From Lachnospiraceae bacterium UBA7205 (GTDB taxonomy: Bacteria > Bacillota > Clostridia > Lachnospirales > Lachnospiraceae), in assembly GCA_002490665.1 (NCBI GenBank), contig DKUL01000057.1:62001-126000 (forward strand): a stretch of 64,000 nucleotides of DNA, in the 5' to 3' direction. The stretch's first letter is position 1. Every line of letters starts with the position of its first letter. A program made the translations under genes and the position numbers. Shown here piece by piece: positions 26,201 through 34,432 of this stretch. Under the pieces are notes generated by a model. The model saw nothing but the letters and a program-made list of their open reading frames with translations, was not told the origin of the DNA and did no database searches.

Positions 26201-29200
26201 TTGAACCGCTGTGTTCCCTTATAGCCGTCCGACCATGTCTTGCTGGAACCGTCAAGCTTTGACTTTGCACTGTACCTGATTGTGAAGAAATCCTTCTCGC
26301 CGCCTGTCACAGACTGTCCGTCCTGCATATCGCCTGCCGCAAAACGCTCATAATCCTCCGAACAGAGTGTGTATGCATCCAGCGCCTTGACAAGCGTGTA
26401 TACATATGCCGTCTTCGATACGGCCGTCTCCTCGCCCCGGACTGCTGTCACTGTTATAAAATAGTGCACCTTTGCCTTTAATCCGGTGAGTGTCATGCTG
26501 CGCGCCGCAACATCCGTAACCTCTACTGTCTGCGCATTTGTCGGTTTTGTCTCGCTGACTGTCTCGTCACCCATGCGCTCCCAGTATGTGACAATATACT
26601 TCTCTACCTCCTTGACTTCTGACCATTCAAATGAAACCGACACGGTTCCGTCTGCCTGCTCGCCAAGGCTTGCCAGCCCGCCTACTACAGGCGCTGCAAG
26701 CGGAAGCGTAAAGTCGAGTGTCTTCTTTGCACTGCTCTTGTCTTTTCCTGTCTCGCCCCTGCGGCTTGCCACTGCCTCAAAGCTGTATGTGCCTGTTTCC
26801 GACGGTTTATAGACATATACAAATGTACTGTCGTCAAGCTTTGTGCTGCTTGTGACGGTTTCTGCCTCCGCTGCGCTGCCCTTGTATACATTTACCTTCA
26901 GTGCGTCCGCACCGTTTGTTCCCATCACCATCTTCACGGTTACTGCTATCTGCGACTTGTCCTCGCTGCCGTCCGCGTTCTTTGCAAATGAGACATCCGT
27001 GATTTCCGGGTCTGCAACCTCGGACCAGTCGTTGCGCGGTTCTTCTTCACCGCTGCCAGCCGTGGTTTCCGTTACCTGGATTTTAAAAATCAGGTTATTA
27101 TTAATGTCCCCGCCGAGGTAATATGTTCCTGCCTTGTTTATCTCAAGCTCTGAAATATATGGGTTATTTTTCACAAGGTTTGTTTCTGATGTTTTGGCAG
27201 CCTCTGCCCCTGTTTCATCCAGAATGACCATCTGACGGCTGTCGTCTCCGCCTTCTACCCACCAGACCTTAACCTTTGCCGTTCCCGTGATGTCAAATTT
27301 CACCGCATTCTTTGATGTGGATGCCTTTCCGCCAAAGTTAATGCGCTGTGTTCCCTTGTATGTGTCGGCAAACGTCTTGCCGCTTGCATCGACCTTTGAC
27401 TTCGCGCTGTAAATTAGCGTAAAGAACTCATTTGTCCCTGCCTTCTGGGTGTCGCCGTCTTTCTTTGCACCCGCGTCAAATGCCGCCAGGTCACTTGATG
27501 CGTCAAGGACGTATTCCTTTGTCACGACGCCTTCCGCAAGCTCCGCAACCTCTATGGTTATAATCCGCACGCCGCGGTTCATGCCTTCTGTCTGCGGCGA
27601 TACAATCCGGTAAGTTCCTGCCGGGATTTTTGCGTAGGTCAGTGTTGTCGCTGCCGTTCCGGTCACAGTTGCAAATCCCTCGTTGTTGTCCATTGCTATT
27701 CCGGTCTCATCAACCAGTGCAATTGCCGAGGAATTGGTGCCGCCCGTGGAAGATACACTCATGCTCACGCTTGCAGGCTTTGTCAGCGTAAACTCAAATC
27801 CTGCCGCAGACCATTTTCCTATCTCGACGCTGGTCACCTTCCCGCTGCTGCTGGTTCTCTTTTTCACCAGCTGGTCTGCATTGTCAGCCTGTCCCGTAAA
27901 TACCTTGAAAAATTTGTCAAATACAGTCCCTGCCGCGATTTCCTCCTTATCTGCCGCCGCAGTGAGTGTCGTAGCGTCAAACTTATAGGTCCGAAGCTCG
28001 TCCCCTGACGGCTGCTCCACTACGATTGTCTTTGTGTCCGATGTCTTGGAAAGCGTCTCTGTGAGGTATGCTTTCACCGTCACTTCATACGTCATGTCTG
28101 CCGTCAAATCGGTGAGCTGGTACTCTGTCTGGGGCAGTTTTCCAAGTTCTGTCTCATTGAGGGTTATGGTCTTTGCCTCTTTGTCTGTTTCCTTATAAGT
28201 AATCTCAATTGTCTTTGCCCAGTTTGCCTTTGTCCAGCCTACCGTGACTGCGCCAAGGCCTGTCTCCTCGCTGATTTCGTCAAATGTCAGCTTTACTTCC
28301 GGTTTTGATGCGTTAAATACCTTTTCGCTGTCAGCCGGCACCGTGACGGACATGTCTTTTTTGTCAAACGGATTCCAGCTGCCAAGGAATGTCGCCACGG
28401 AAATTGCCTCGCCGTTTGCAAGCTTGTCCTCCGTGAGCACACCGCCGCCATTTGTCGTATCCCTCTTGGCAGAATTGTCAACTCCTGCCGCATATTCAAA
28501 CGTTCCGTACTCTGTACAGAGTGAAGAACCTGTTGAAAGTCCGGAATACCATCCTGCCGGAGAAATCAGGGACGCCCCCTCGCTGTCATACCAGTACTCA
28601 TCCGTTGCGTCAATGATTGTCTTATAAAATACTGCCTCACCAGTAGTTGCTGTCCATGGCCTTCCAAGTCCGCTTGGTTTGGACGGATGCTCGGATGCCG
28701 AGTCAACGCCCGGTGTGACCGCCTTGACATGGCAGTTGTACATCAGATATCCATGTGCGGCACTCTGCTGTACGCCATTTCCATCTTTATACGCCTGCTG
28801 CTGGGGTGCCGTAATATATGCCACATCCCCGCCTGCATCACTTGTATTCAAATACAAGTCGCACTTTGCAAAGACGGCTGTCATTCCGCCAAAAATATAG
28901 TCTACCGCGCCGTACACGTCACAGCCGTAAAATCCTGCCGTCACGCCCGTGCCGCCATATACGACATCCTGTCTGCCCACAAAGGAACAGTTATTGAAAA
29001 AGATATTCTCACAGTTATTCTTGATTGCAAGCGCTGTTGCCCGTTCCACGTAAGCCTTTTCCTGAACCTTCGTGTCTCCCACGGTTTTCAGCTTTGCCCT
29101 GGGCGTGCTGCCCTCTTTTCCGTCACTTTTCTTAACCAGAACGTCCTCTGCACACTTTTGGGAAATGTACTGGTTAAATGAGTTTTCAAAGATAATGCCA

Positions 29201-32200
29201 TCTGCCTCAAAGCCATCGGCGTTAATAATGACTGATGCATTCCACATTGTGTTATTTCCTGCGCCGGGATTCACTGTCGAGGGATATCCGTTTGCCTTGT
29301 TTACCTCGAGCAGCTCCGCATCATATTGGTAATCAGAACCCATACTGCAGTACGAGTATCCATGACCATAATACCATGTGATGCGCACGGCGTTTTCATC
29401 AATGTCAACGCCCTTGTTTTTTAATTTTATGCTCGGAGTTGCCGCCGCGTTCTTCAATGTCACGTTCGGGACATCCACCACGAGCATTTCCTCGTAATTG
29501 CCGGGCTGGATTTCGATTGTGACACGTTTAATAGAGTCATCCGAATCTACTCTATCCATCTTTGACACCGCTTCAAGTGCTTCATTGATAGTCTTGTAAG
29601 TTTCGTCTTTTCCCACTCTTATAGTATCTGAAAATTCTACTGCTCCGTCTCCAACCTCTAGCTGAATTTTACTTATATATGTGGTTGTGGCATCTCCAAC
29701 ATTAATCACTACCGTTCCAGGTTCACCCACATATTCATACTCAAAGGTCTGTGTACTTTCATTTTGTAAATTTTGAATACTATCTCCGCCATCACCGAAC
29801 TTAAAATCCCATGTATAACTTCCTGTCACTTTGACCTTGCAATTTCCGGATACAGGGACTGTAATTACGCCATTCTTTATCATTAGTCCATACTTCTTGG
29901 TACTAGCCGCACTTCCCTGCGTAAACGTAATTCCATTATATGGCGACTGCCCATTAAACGCATCCAATGTAAAATCCCATTCCGTTATGCCATCTTTAAA
30001 GCGAATTATCTTGCTGACCGCTGCCCCATCTATTTTTAGGTTAGATGTAGGCCGCTGGACAAAAGTACCGCTATTCCTTACCTCAATTTCATAAATACCA
30101 TCCCGCAGATTTATACCATTCGGGTTGTCAAATGTGTACGCATAACCATTACGCTTATTTGCATCTAAATAATAGAATGTAAATACAGCCCCCGCAATAT
30201 CTTCAAGAGTTTTCGCATCCCCTGATGGTTCAATTGTCACAGCATAGGTGTCCTTTTTCTTAAAATTTATATTCTTGTCTGATATATTTGCCGATGCAGA
30301 AATCTCCGTTGTCGTTAACGTATAGTCATCAATAGCATACTGTTTTTCTTTGTCTGCAACTTTAATTGTGTAGTTTACATCTTTTTCAAGTTTTGCCTTA
30401 TAATTTGTACCAGTTAATGTGATTTCAGGCACAAAAACTTTTTCGTCGTTTTCAAATGTAATATCCAGCTTAGCCAAGTCCGCTTCCGTGATGCCGTCAA
30501 ATTTTCCCTCCACATCCACAAGTTCAACATTTATAACTTTTAAATCGTGCGTCTTCTGTGCATCTGTATAGGTTGTAAGGTCAAGCACATCCTTTCCACC
30601 TGTAACAATGTAGCCGTTTTCGCTGACGCCCACTTTATATTTGTACTTGTTCTGAAGTTCTATGCTGTACTGTCCATCAGTGACAGAAGCCGTCTTTACT
30701 TCCTTTGTTGTCTGATTTTCAAACGTAACAGAATAATTTGTCAGGGCACTCGGTGCCGTGACGGTGCCTGAAACTGTTATGTTTGCAGGGTGCTCAACAC
30801 AAATCCTTGCCACCTTAGGTTTAGAACTCGATCCATCCTGTCCAAGACGATACTTTCCTGTCTTTGTTGCGTAAAATACAGCCTTATCCACATGACCTGA
30901 GTCTGATGTATATGCAAATGTCTGGAAATTGTCTGCGTCCTCAACCTGAACAAATTTGTATGTCAGTGGATCGTTATCCGTGGAAACATATGCAGTAACA
31001 ACATCACCCGCTTTAAGGTTCAATTCAAAATAAAACTGATTAATATTTCGAGCCCCATTAATTGTTATTGCACCATGATAAGTTGTATTTCCGTCAATAC
31101 TTGTAAGTGTTTTACTTTGATTTCGTGTAACTCCATCAATATCAGAATACAATCTAACTTTTCCTGTTTTATCAGAATCCTGAATATATATTTTAAATAA
31201 TTCTGTTTCATTGTCTTTCACAACAATATTCTGATTATCTATCCAGTTGTTTCCAGCCACACCGGCAGCTGCAGGGGAACCATGCCACCCATTAATCATG
31301 TCAATCGATAACCTATTATTATATATACCAGAATCTAACTGCTCCGGTCCAAAGTCGTAAACATCAATCTTATCTGTCTGTGCCGGTTCCGGATCCTCCG
31401 ATGGCGGTGTCACTCCCTCTATTGTAAGATTACTTGTATACTCACTTTCGGGAAGTCCCTCAACTTTGTAGCCCAGCGTCCCAAGCAATTCCTTATTGCT
31501 GCTGCTGTCGCTCACCTTCAGGAAATCGCCCAGCTTGATGGAACCGTCACCGTTTCTCAAGCTTTTGTGAACATTACTGTCAGCCGTAGGTAATGCTGTA
31601 CTGACAAAATCACTTGCCGCCAAAGTCACTTCTGTACCCGTCTGGAACGCAGTACCCTGCATGGATTCCGGTTTTGTCAGGCTGTAGTTCTTGCTATTCT
31701 TGTATAATACCGAACTATCGACCGCGCCATAAAATTTATCCGCGCCAATTGCCCTGCCACTAAAGTTCAGAGAAAGAAGTTTTATATTAACTCCGCCTCT
31801 TGTTCTATCCATCGCAAAATTACTATATGCTTTATCTGTGTCCACGCCATTGTTGAACGCCGTGCAATTCTTTAATACAATCGCACCAAGATTCTCATTG
31901 TCCGTAAAACCATGCATTGCGTTGTTAAACGAAAGACAGTTCACAACAATATGTGCGGTCGCGTCCAGGGAGGGGTCTGCGTTCGCCGAACCACCAAGCT
32001 TAAATCCGTTGCCGTCACCCGCCACAGAATCATTGCCGTCAAACATAAATCCGTTGTTAAACGCGATACAATTTTTGATTGTCACAACGCCTATGTTAGA
32101 ATTTGTATTTTCATACTTGGAATACAAGTCCCATCCGTCATCACTGTTACTGTATGCAATACATCCGTCAAATACATTGCCTTCCCCACAGGTAATCTTT

Positions 32201-33210
32201 GCCGCAAATCCATCGGCATCCTCACCATCCTTTATACCGCCTACGTTGTCATAGTTAAGGAAAGACGTACAATTCTTCACTGTATTGTTACTGGGCCAGT
32301 CTGCTTTTGTCGCAGCGCTGCTTTTAAACCTTGCAATCTGTAAGCCCGCATCCCTGTTTTCCGTAAATACACACATCTCAATGAGATTGTTATTTCCTGA
32401 CAGGAGCATACCATTGTCCCCGGCGCCCTTAATGGTTATCCCATAAAAATGCCAGTAATCACCGTCAAGAACGACACCATAATTGCTGTCATTATCTTCC
32501 ATTCCGGAAAAATCGAGCACAACCTCAGCGTTATCCGCTGCCTTTATGGTTTTCATATTCCCGCTTGTTCCTGAATTACTATCTTCAATCACAATGCGGC
32601 TGGAATACGAATATGTGCCATCCAGCATGATAATGGATTTCCCCGGCTGTATGTTTAAAATGGCAGTCGCCAAATCCAGCGGGCTGTCACTTGTCCCATC
32701 GCCATCTGCCTTCCCATCAGGGGAAACATAAAGGTCTCCGCTGTAGTCGGCATTTCTTTCCAGTGTCTCTTCCGTTTCCAATTCCGTTTCTGTTTCCGAC
32801 TCAGTTCCTGTTTCTGACTCGGTTTCCGTTTCTGTATTGTTTTCTGTCTCTGTCTGGGTTTCTTCCTCAGTTTTCGTCACGCTTTCGCTTTCCTTATCGG
32901 TTTCCGTTTCTGTCACCGATGTCGCTTCACTGCTGCCCTGACTTTCCTCCGTCGGAGTCTGCGGATCATTCACGGTGCCTTCGTCAGACTCCTTCTCCTC
33001 GCCAGCCGGGCTGCTTTCCGTTTCCGCACCAGTCCCGGAACCATCCGGTTCTTTGTCCGGTTCCGCGGTTTCCTCGACAGCCGTCTGAATCTCCTCTCCG
33101 ATATCAGGCGCTGCTTCGCTGGCAAAAACCGTCATGTTTGACATGGTCATGGCAACTGACAGCACAATCGCCATAATCCGCTTTTTGATTTTACCTTTGT
33201 CCCTTCTCAT
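20251..33210 (-). CDS. Giant secreted multidomain pectinase: PL9-like lyase, CE8-like methylesterase, second PL9-like lyase, Ig-like C-terminal repeats
   Basis: 4,319 residues. Approximate order: signal peptide ending TVFA (1-31); Glu/Thr-rich spacer (to 148); PL9-like pectate lyase (158-590; DADGFAAK near 330, SNSDDGWDL after it); carbohydrate-binding-like and carboxypeptidase-regulatory-like modules (605-1185). A CE8-like pectin methylesterase follows (1191-1577; GRQDVVY near 1413, GAVDYIFG near 1433, LGRPW near 1514, so both active-site Asp and the Arg are kept). Then come beta modules alternating with Fn3-like domains, two of them near copies (1897-2047, 2277-2424); a lectin-like module (2634-2911); a second PL9-like lyase (3036-3407; DADGFAAK, NADDGWDL); and about nine Ig-like repeats ending in a GxGxYxG...YxI pattern (3484-4319). 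There is no LPXTG motif, so wall attachment may use the repeats. AAGGAGG is 5 bases before the ATG at 33210. It should demethylate and cut homogalacturonan outside the cell. Confidence 0.93.
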   Translation of the reverse strand: MRRDKGKIKKRIMAIVLSVAMTMSNMTVFASEAAPDIGEEIQTAVEETAEPDKEPDGSGTGAETESSPAGEEKESDEGTVNDPQTPTEESQGSSEATSVTETETDKESESVTKTEEETQTETENNTETETESETGTESETETELETEETLERNADYSGDLYVSPDGKADGDGTSDSPLDLATAILNIQPGKSIIMLDGTYSYSSRIVIEDSNSGTSGNMKTIKAADNAEVVLDFSGMEDNDSNYGVVLDGDYWHFYGITIKGAGDNGMLLSGNNNLIEMCVFTENRDAGLQIARFKSSAATKADWPSNNTVKNCTSFLNYDNVGGIKDGEDADGFAAKITCGEGNVFDGCIAYSNSDDGWDLYSKYENTNSNIGVVTIKNCIAFNNGFMFDGNDSVAGDGNGFKLGGSANADPSLDATAHIVVNCLSFNNAMHGFTDNENLGAIVLKNCTAFNNGVDTDKAYSNFAMDRTRGGVNIKLLSLNFSGRAIGADKFYGAVDSSVLYKNSKNYSLTKPESMQGTAFQTGTEVTLAASDFVSTALPTADSNVHKSLRNGDGSIKLGDFLKVSDSSSNKELLGTLGYKVEGLPESEYTSNLTIEGVTPPSEDPEPAQTDKIDVYDFGPEQLDSGIYNNRLSIDMINGWHGSPAAAGVAGNNWIDNQNIVVKDNETELFKIYIQDSDKTGKVRLYSDIDGVTRNQSKTLTSIDGNTTYHGAITINGARNINQFYFELNLKAGDVVTAYVSTDNDPLTYKFVQVEDADNFQTFAYTSDSGHVDKAVFYATKTGKYRLGQDGSSSKPKVARICVEHPANITVSGTVTAPSALTNYSVTFENQTTKEVKTASVTDGQYSIELQNKYKYKVGVSENGYIVTGGKDVLDLTTYTDAQKTHDLKVINVELVDVEGKFDGITEADLAKLDITFENDEKVFVPEITLTGTNYKAKLEKDVNYTIKVADKEKQYAIDDYTLTTTEISASANISDKNINFKKKDTYAVTIEPSGDAKTLEDIAGAVFTFYYLDANKRNGYAYTFDNPNGINLRDGIYEIEVRNSGTFVQRPTSNLKIDGAAVSKIIRFKDGITEWDFTLDAFNGQSPYNGITFTQGSAASTKKYGLMIKNGVITVPVSGNCKVKVTGSYTWDFKFGDGGDSIQNLQNESTQTFEYEYVGEPGTVVINVGDATTTYISKIQLEVGDGAVEFSDTIRVGKDETYKTINEALEAVSKMDRVDSDDSIKRVTIEIQPGNYEEMLVVDVPNVTLKNAAATPSIKLKNKGVDIDENAVRITWYYGHGYSYCSMGSDYQYDAELLEVNKANGYPSTVNPGAGNNTMWNASVIINADGFEADGIIFENSFNQYISQKCAEDVLVKKSDGKEGSTPRAKLKTVGDTKVQEKAYVERATALAIKNNCENIFFNNCSFVGRQDVVYGGTGVTAGFYGCDVYGAVDYIFGGMTAVFAKCDLYLNTSDAGGDVAYITAPQQQAYKDGNGVQQSAAHGYLMYNCHVKAVTPGVDSASEHPSKPSGLGRPWTATTGEAVFYKTIIDATDEYWYDSEGASLISPAGWYSGLSTGSSLCTEYGTFEYAAGVDNSAKRDTTNGGGVLTEDKLANGEAISVATFLGSWNPFDKKDMSVTVPADSEKVFNASKPEVKLTFDEISEETGLGAVTVGWTKANWAKTIEITYKETDKEAKTITLNETELGKLPQTEYQLTDLTADMTYEVTVKAYLTETLSKTSDTKTIVVEQPSGDELRTYKFDATTLTAAADKEEIAAGTVFDKFFKVFTGQADNADQLVKKRTSSSGKVTSVEIGKWSAAGFEFTLTKPASVSMSVSSTGGTNSSAIALVDETGIAMDNNEGFATVTGTAATTLTYAKIPAGTYRIVSPQTEGMNRGVRIITIEVAELAEGVVTKEYVLDASSDLAAFDAGAKKDGDTQKAGTNEFFTLIYSAKSKVDASGKTFADTYKGTQRINFGGKASTSKNAVKFDITGTAKVKVWWVEGGDDSRQMVILDETGAEAAKTSETNLVKNNPYISELEINKAGTYYLGGDINNNLIFKIQVTETTAGSGEEEPRNDWSEVADPEITDVSFAKNADGSEDKSQIAVTVKMVMGTNGADALKVNVYKGSAAEAETVTSSTKLDDSTFVYVYKPSETGTYSFEAVASRRGETGKDKSSAKKTLDFTLPLAAPVVGGLASLGEQADGTVSVSFEWSEVKEVEKYIVTYWERMGDETVSETKPTNAQTVEVTDVAARSMTLTGLKAKVHYFITVTAVRGEETAVSKTAYVYTLVKALDAYTLCSEDYERFAAGDMQDGQSVTGGEKDFFTIRYSAKSKLDGSSKTWSDGYKGTQRFNFGGTMDTEKNVIEFTTTDQAVVTVWWACGSAGRGLTIVNEEGIGDTSTLDTVANQAYLTKFKLSEAGKYYLGNTVGNNYIFKVVVEIGEQAPEIRERWNAVAPPAITKVVQGTAKQDDITVGTMEVTVAMVMGTDGADALTIDMMDSDGNLVESVEKTVSGVSTVTASMTPKASGKYTFQATATREGETEKKVSNASEPYDFKLLLGTPKFKSATCKGGGAIELEWSSVKEADSYILSVKDTEIVIETNKLKHKITEGLEIGKEYTFEVRAVRGEGEAKEISEGAGTITETVKDENMRTWSFSAYGSSTNENDNGFEGSVADGKVTVYSENGKGKIVPASTDGLAFYYTAIDPATENFTLTATITVDNWTLSNGQEGMGLMVSDTVGEPYDSTTLWNNSFQNLATKVEYRYDGEHVTTDENYPKISMKLGLGTIAKTGATAEGVAEVKAGNATLPEGFKHEYDNTTLETSCARLGAGTYNILGNYVPADKAPTGTQADKLLTTFKLQIQRNNTGYWLRYLDLNGKVLGEKLYYDLDRNELTKLDPENIYVGFVASRNARITATDIDFKTINPADDAPAEERETVYVTPSCSITSASVSNTPEYELIFTANWNGHVTVRDDANVKVIDADYKVTTAAEDKDKKSYLKEKVRLDIGMNNFKVTFTPDKAYQPNDYTELTSYDAQVFSHNVNFRKYGAEGETLYVAVDGTASGNGTKDNPLDVYTAVKWVQPGQTIVIMEGTYKLTSTIKVERGINGTADKRIYMIADPDAATRPVFDFQKRCLGMSLAGDYWYFRGFDVTNSSDAQDGIKVSGSYNTLDRIQAYRNGNTGIQIGRLLGTDGWEEWPAHNLILNCSSYLNSDLGYEDADGFAAKLTIGDGNVFDGCIACYNADDGWDLFAKVQSGSIGAVTIRNSIAFKNGYILDENGNEINAGNGNGFKMGGDSLKGGHKVENSLAFANKAKGIDSNSCPDIKAYNSVSFDNESYNVAMYTNTATQTNYEAKGVISYKKSNKVTEQLVFKGAQAVRDSELYKAVYNDTNYFFNGISSLNTAKDKVTDDWFVSLDTAKALAAGGITRRADGTIDMHGYLELTENAKTDAALGGTKSEEVVPGAETDGDIAKGDDTDSSSSGILPGDMPEDGVVPTGLWIADIRQIVYTGQGSSVIQYTGKAVKPDVHVYVGTNLLTEGKDYTIKFKNNTAAYVSGEEQFKDVPENKIPLVMVTGKGKYVGTYTKTFDIRPVDLGADKGISAPAAAVLSNGRAQKPKPVVTLNGKKLSNKDYTYDTSVAYTEPGVYDVALTAKSTNFTGSRTMQFIIVDKNDANAVLMSKASVGKIANQVYTGAAMTPSIGDVKYKGNVLNTEYYKVDYRSNTDIGTATVEVAGDNVHYFGTKTVTFKIVGGNLRDAAVSASFSNGIVKKPLALTGNEIDYAGQAVKLTNTRISMGEGEAAVQLKPNRDYTLTYKNNDKAGTATVTFKGINNYSGTVSRTIKVNAYDLSAVNVNEVVRDVNNGKLQTPVHYEKNGSMPTVSLSVNSNKLKPGKDYTLSYSNNKMARTADEANPPTITIKGKNGFKGSLKVAYTIQPTVMTDSESGIVAVANDVVYKETNTNYKTKIVVTDDGKALSSSTDYDAKLTEYEYKTTGADGSVQTVTFKEGDRLSAPVPAGTEVTVKIYASARSTNYVNAASGALTTTYRIVERGDIAKASVKALNPKYISQASNFRELSTSDFYYTDKAGLTVSRVTLGGKELYCNTDFVIDKTTYVDTGKVGTAKVTIRGIGNYGGQKVVTYKIDKMNWSIDKAQVLPIYAQYTDAEEGAVLDAELLKGKILLNNEELELGKDFAIAMDAKTGKPSYKNNTKAGKTASVVIRGIGSYGGQKTIKYKVVESDDIAYADFVPFDKKVVAKEALSGGVQLAEEDFWYVEGDSPRISRISLWGKELEYDKDFEVKGYANNKKAGRATVTLTGKGSYKGTLKLVYEIVLQEEN

Positions 33211-33358
33211 TGTTACCTCCTTGCTTTCCATTCCATTTCATGACGCGTTCATTCACCAGCTGCTCATCCGAATTCCTGATGTTATGTATGGTTTACTGTA
33301 CGACCCGATTCATCCAGATATTAAATTCACCCTATGGACATGGATTCATGTTGCTTTC

Positions 33359-33372
33359 TGTAAGCTCTTACA
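33359..33372. promoter_or_regulatory. Cre-like palindrome in the pectinase leader
   Basis: TGTAAGCTCTTACA is a palindrome with one asymmetric central pair. It lies about 20 bases past the predicted transcription start, a position from which CcpA would block elongation. Its coding-strand form TGTAAGAGCTTACA agrees with the importer site TGTAAAGGCTTACA at 12 of 14 positions. Confidence 0.6.
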
Positions 33373-33401
33373 ATTGATGTTAAAAAATATAATGTAGGTT
33401 T

Positions 33402-33430
33402 ACTATATCAGATAAATTGAACAATTTCAA
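33402..33430 (-). promoter_or_regulatory. Promoter of the giant pectinase gene
   Basis: On the minus strand TTGAAA (33425-33430), 17 bases, then TATAGT (33402-33407). The leader to the ATG at 33210 would be about 185 bases. Confidence 0.6.
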
Positions 33431-33578
33431 CTTACTTTTTTACATTTATTTGAATATTTTGCTTTTTATTTAACGAAATTTAGCCACTTATTTTGTTGAT
33501 TATGTATATGTTCAATTTTTTAGATGGGTTCATTTTTTACGTTTTTTATTTCTAAATTATAGCTAATTTCTCATAGTC

Positions 33579-33613
33579 ATCAGGTATGAACCCTACAGGG
33601 CACCTGATTTTTT
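33579..33613 (+). terminator. Plus-strand terminator with no gene upstream
   Basis: ATCAGGT (33579-33585) pairs with ACCTGAT (33602-33608) around an inner CCCT/AGGG stem and runs into T6. The nearest plus-strand gene upstream is over 20 kb away, so it may end an unannotated small transcript or be a leftover. Confidence 0.7.
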
Positions 33614-33653
33614 GTAAAAACTTTCACAGCGGGCGTAAGAGCTTCCATATATG

Positions 33654-33700
33654 CTTCCCCCTGCTCGCCGCGCCGGGGGGCGGACACATTTCTATTGCGT
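33654..33700 (-). repeat. Dispersed GC-rich repeat, copy C (shorter)
   Basis: On the minus strand it reads AGAAATGTGTCCGC then CGGCGCGGCGAGCAG and GGGGAAG. This parallels AGGAAATATGCCGC, GCGCGCGGCGAGTAG and GGAGAAG of copy A. As with the other copies, a terminator-like hairpin (33705-33742) lies just upstream on the same strand. Confidence 0.5.
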
Positions 33701-33704
33701 GTGC

Positions 33705-33742
33705 AAAAAAATAACACCGGAAATTCATTCCAGTGTTGTTTT
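33705..33742. terminator. Bidirectional terminator-like hairpin
   Basis: AACACCGGAA (33713-33722) pairs with TTCCAGTGTT (33728-33737) at 9 of 10 positions. A-rich and T-rich flanks support both strands. It would end transcription of the broken gene at 33818-34384. Confidence 0.75.
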
Positions 33743-33817
33743 TATGCACACAAGCGTCCAATTGAAATATGTCTGCAAGCTGACGATCAGTATTTTCAAC
33801 CACCAATATAACAATCC

Positions 33818-34384
33818 CTAACTTTGATGGTCAACAGAATACTGGTATCCACGCCCCGCAGCATAAGCAAGCAGCAACATTTCAATGCTTTGAGCAGAAA
33901 ATTCACGATATTTAAAATAATACACCAGTGTATTCACAAACAAATCGACATCCGCCTGCTTATTGTTTAAAATCGGGATATTCTCAGAATTTGAAAAGAG
34001 ATATCCCCGCAACATATGTGAAACAAAATCTTCATTCACAAAGACAAGATCCGCTGCACTCTACAATTCCATGACTTGCAATGGTTTATGCTTTAAAATC
34101 CAGAAAGAAGTATACGAATATATTTTCGAATCATTGACCTTGGGAATCCCTGCAAAGCTCTTCAACCTATCTATATCAACAAAATAATCGACTATAACAT
34201 GTTTCAAAATGTCTGTTGAAATTCCCACTCTTTTCTGCCGCTTTTCACATTTTATGTAATCTGCCAACAAGCCATACAGCCACTCTGAACGTGTGATTAT
34301 CTTATCCCCACAAAAATACAGTTTACAAGGGAGTACACAGGGTAAAGATCTGACAAGCGCTGATATGCCTGTCAGATTTTCCAT
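33818..34384 (-). pseudogene. Unknown gene interrupted by an in-frame amber codon
   Basis: One frame of 189 codons runs from ATG 34384 (MENLTGISALVRSLPC) to the stop at 33818. It is open except for a TAG at 34061-34063, after KPLQVMEL. The sequence on both sides reads like one alpha-helical protein (GLLADYIKCEKRQKRV before, EDFVSHMLRGYLFS and IEMLLLAYAAGRGYQ after). No family is recognised. The frame also stays open upstream to 34450, next to a recombinase remnant. The likeliest reading is a recently inactivated island gene. Restart at the ATG at 34039 could give a 73-residue C-terminal fragment. Confidence 0.5.
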
Positions 34385-34432
34385 GTAATGTCCAAGCTGT
34401 CGCTTGTGGCAGCAACCGTGGTAATCATTAAA

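Larger units (their letters stand above)
33431..33817. other. AT-rich intergenic region at the left edge of the accessory island
   Basis: No supported gene. It holds a plus-strand terminator (33579-33613), a copy of the GC-rich repeat (33654-33700) and a terminator-like hairpin (33705-33742). The sharp rise in A+T marks the change from pectinase to island. Confidence 0.5.

Noticed and set aside
32750..32960. Glu/Thr-rich tract of the pectinase as a CRISPR-like or satellite repeat
   Set aside because: It is an in-frame low-complexity protein spacer (ETETES-like) with irregular units and no spacers. No CRISPR array was seen in the window.
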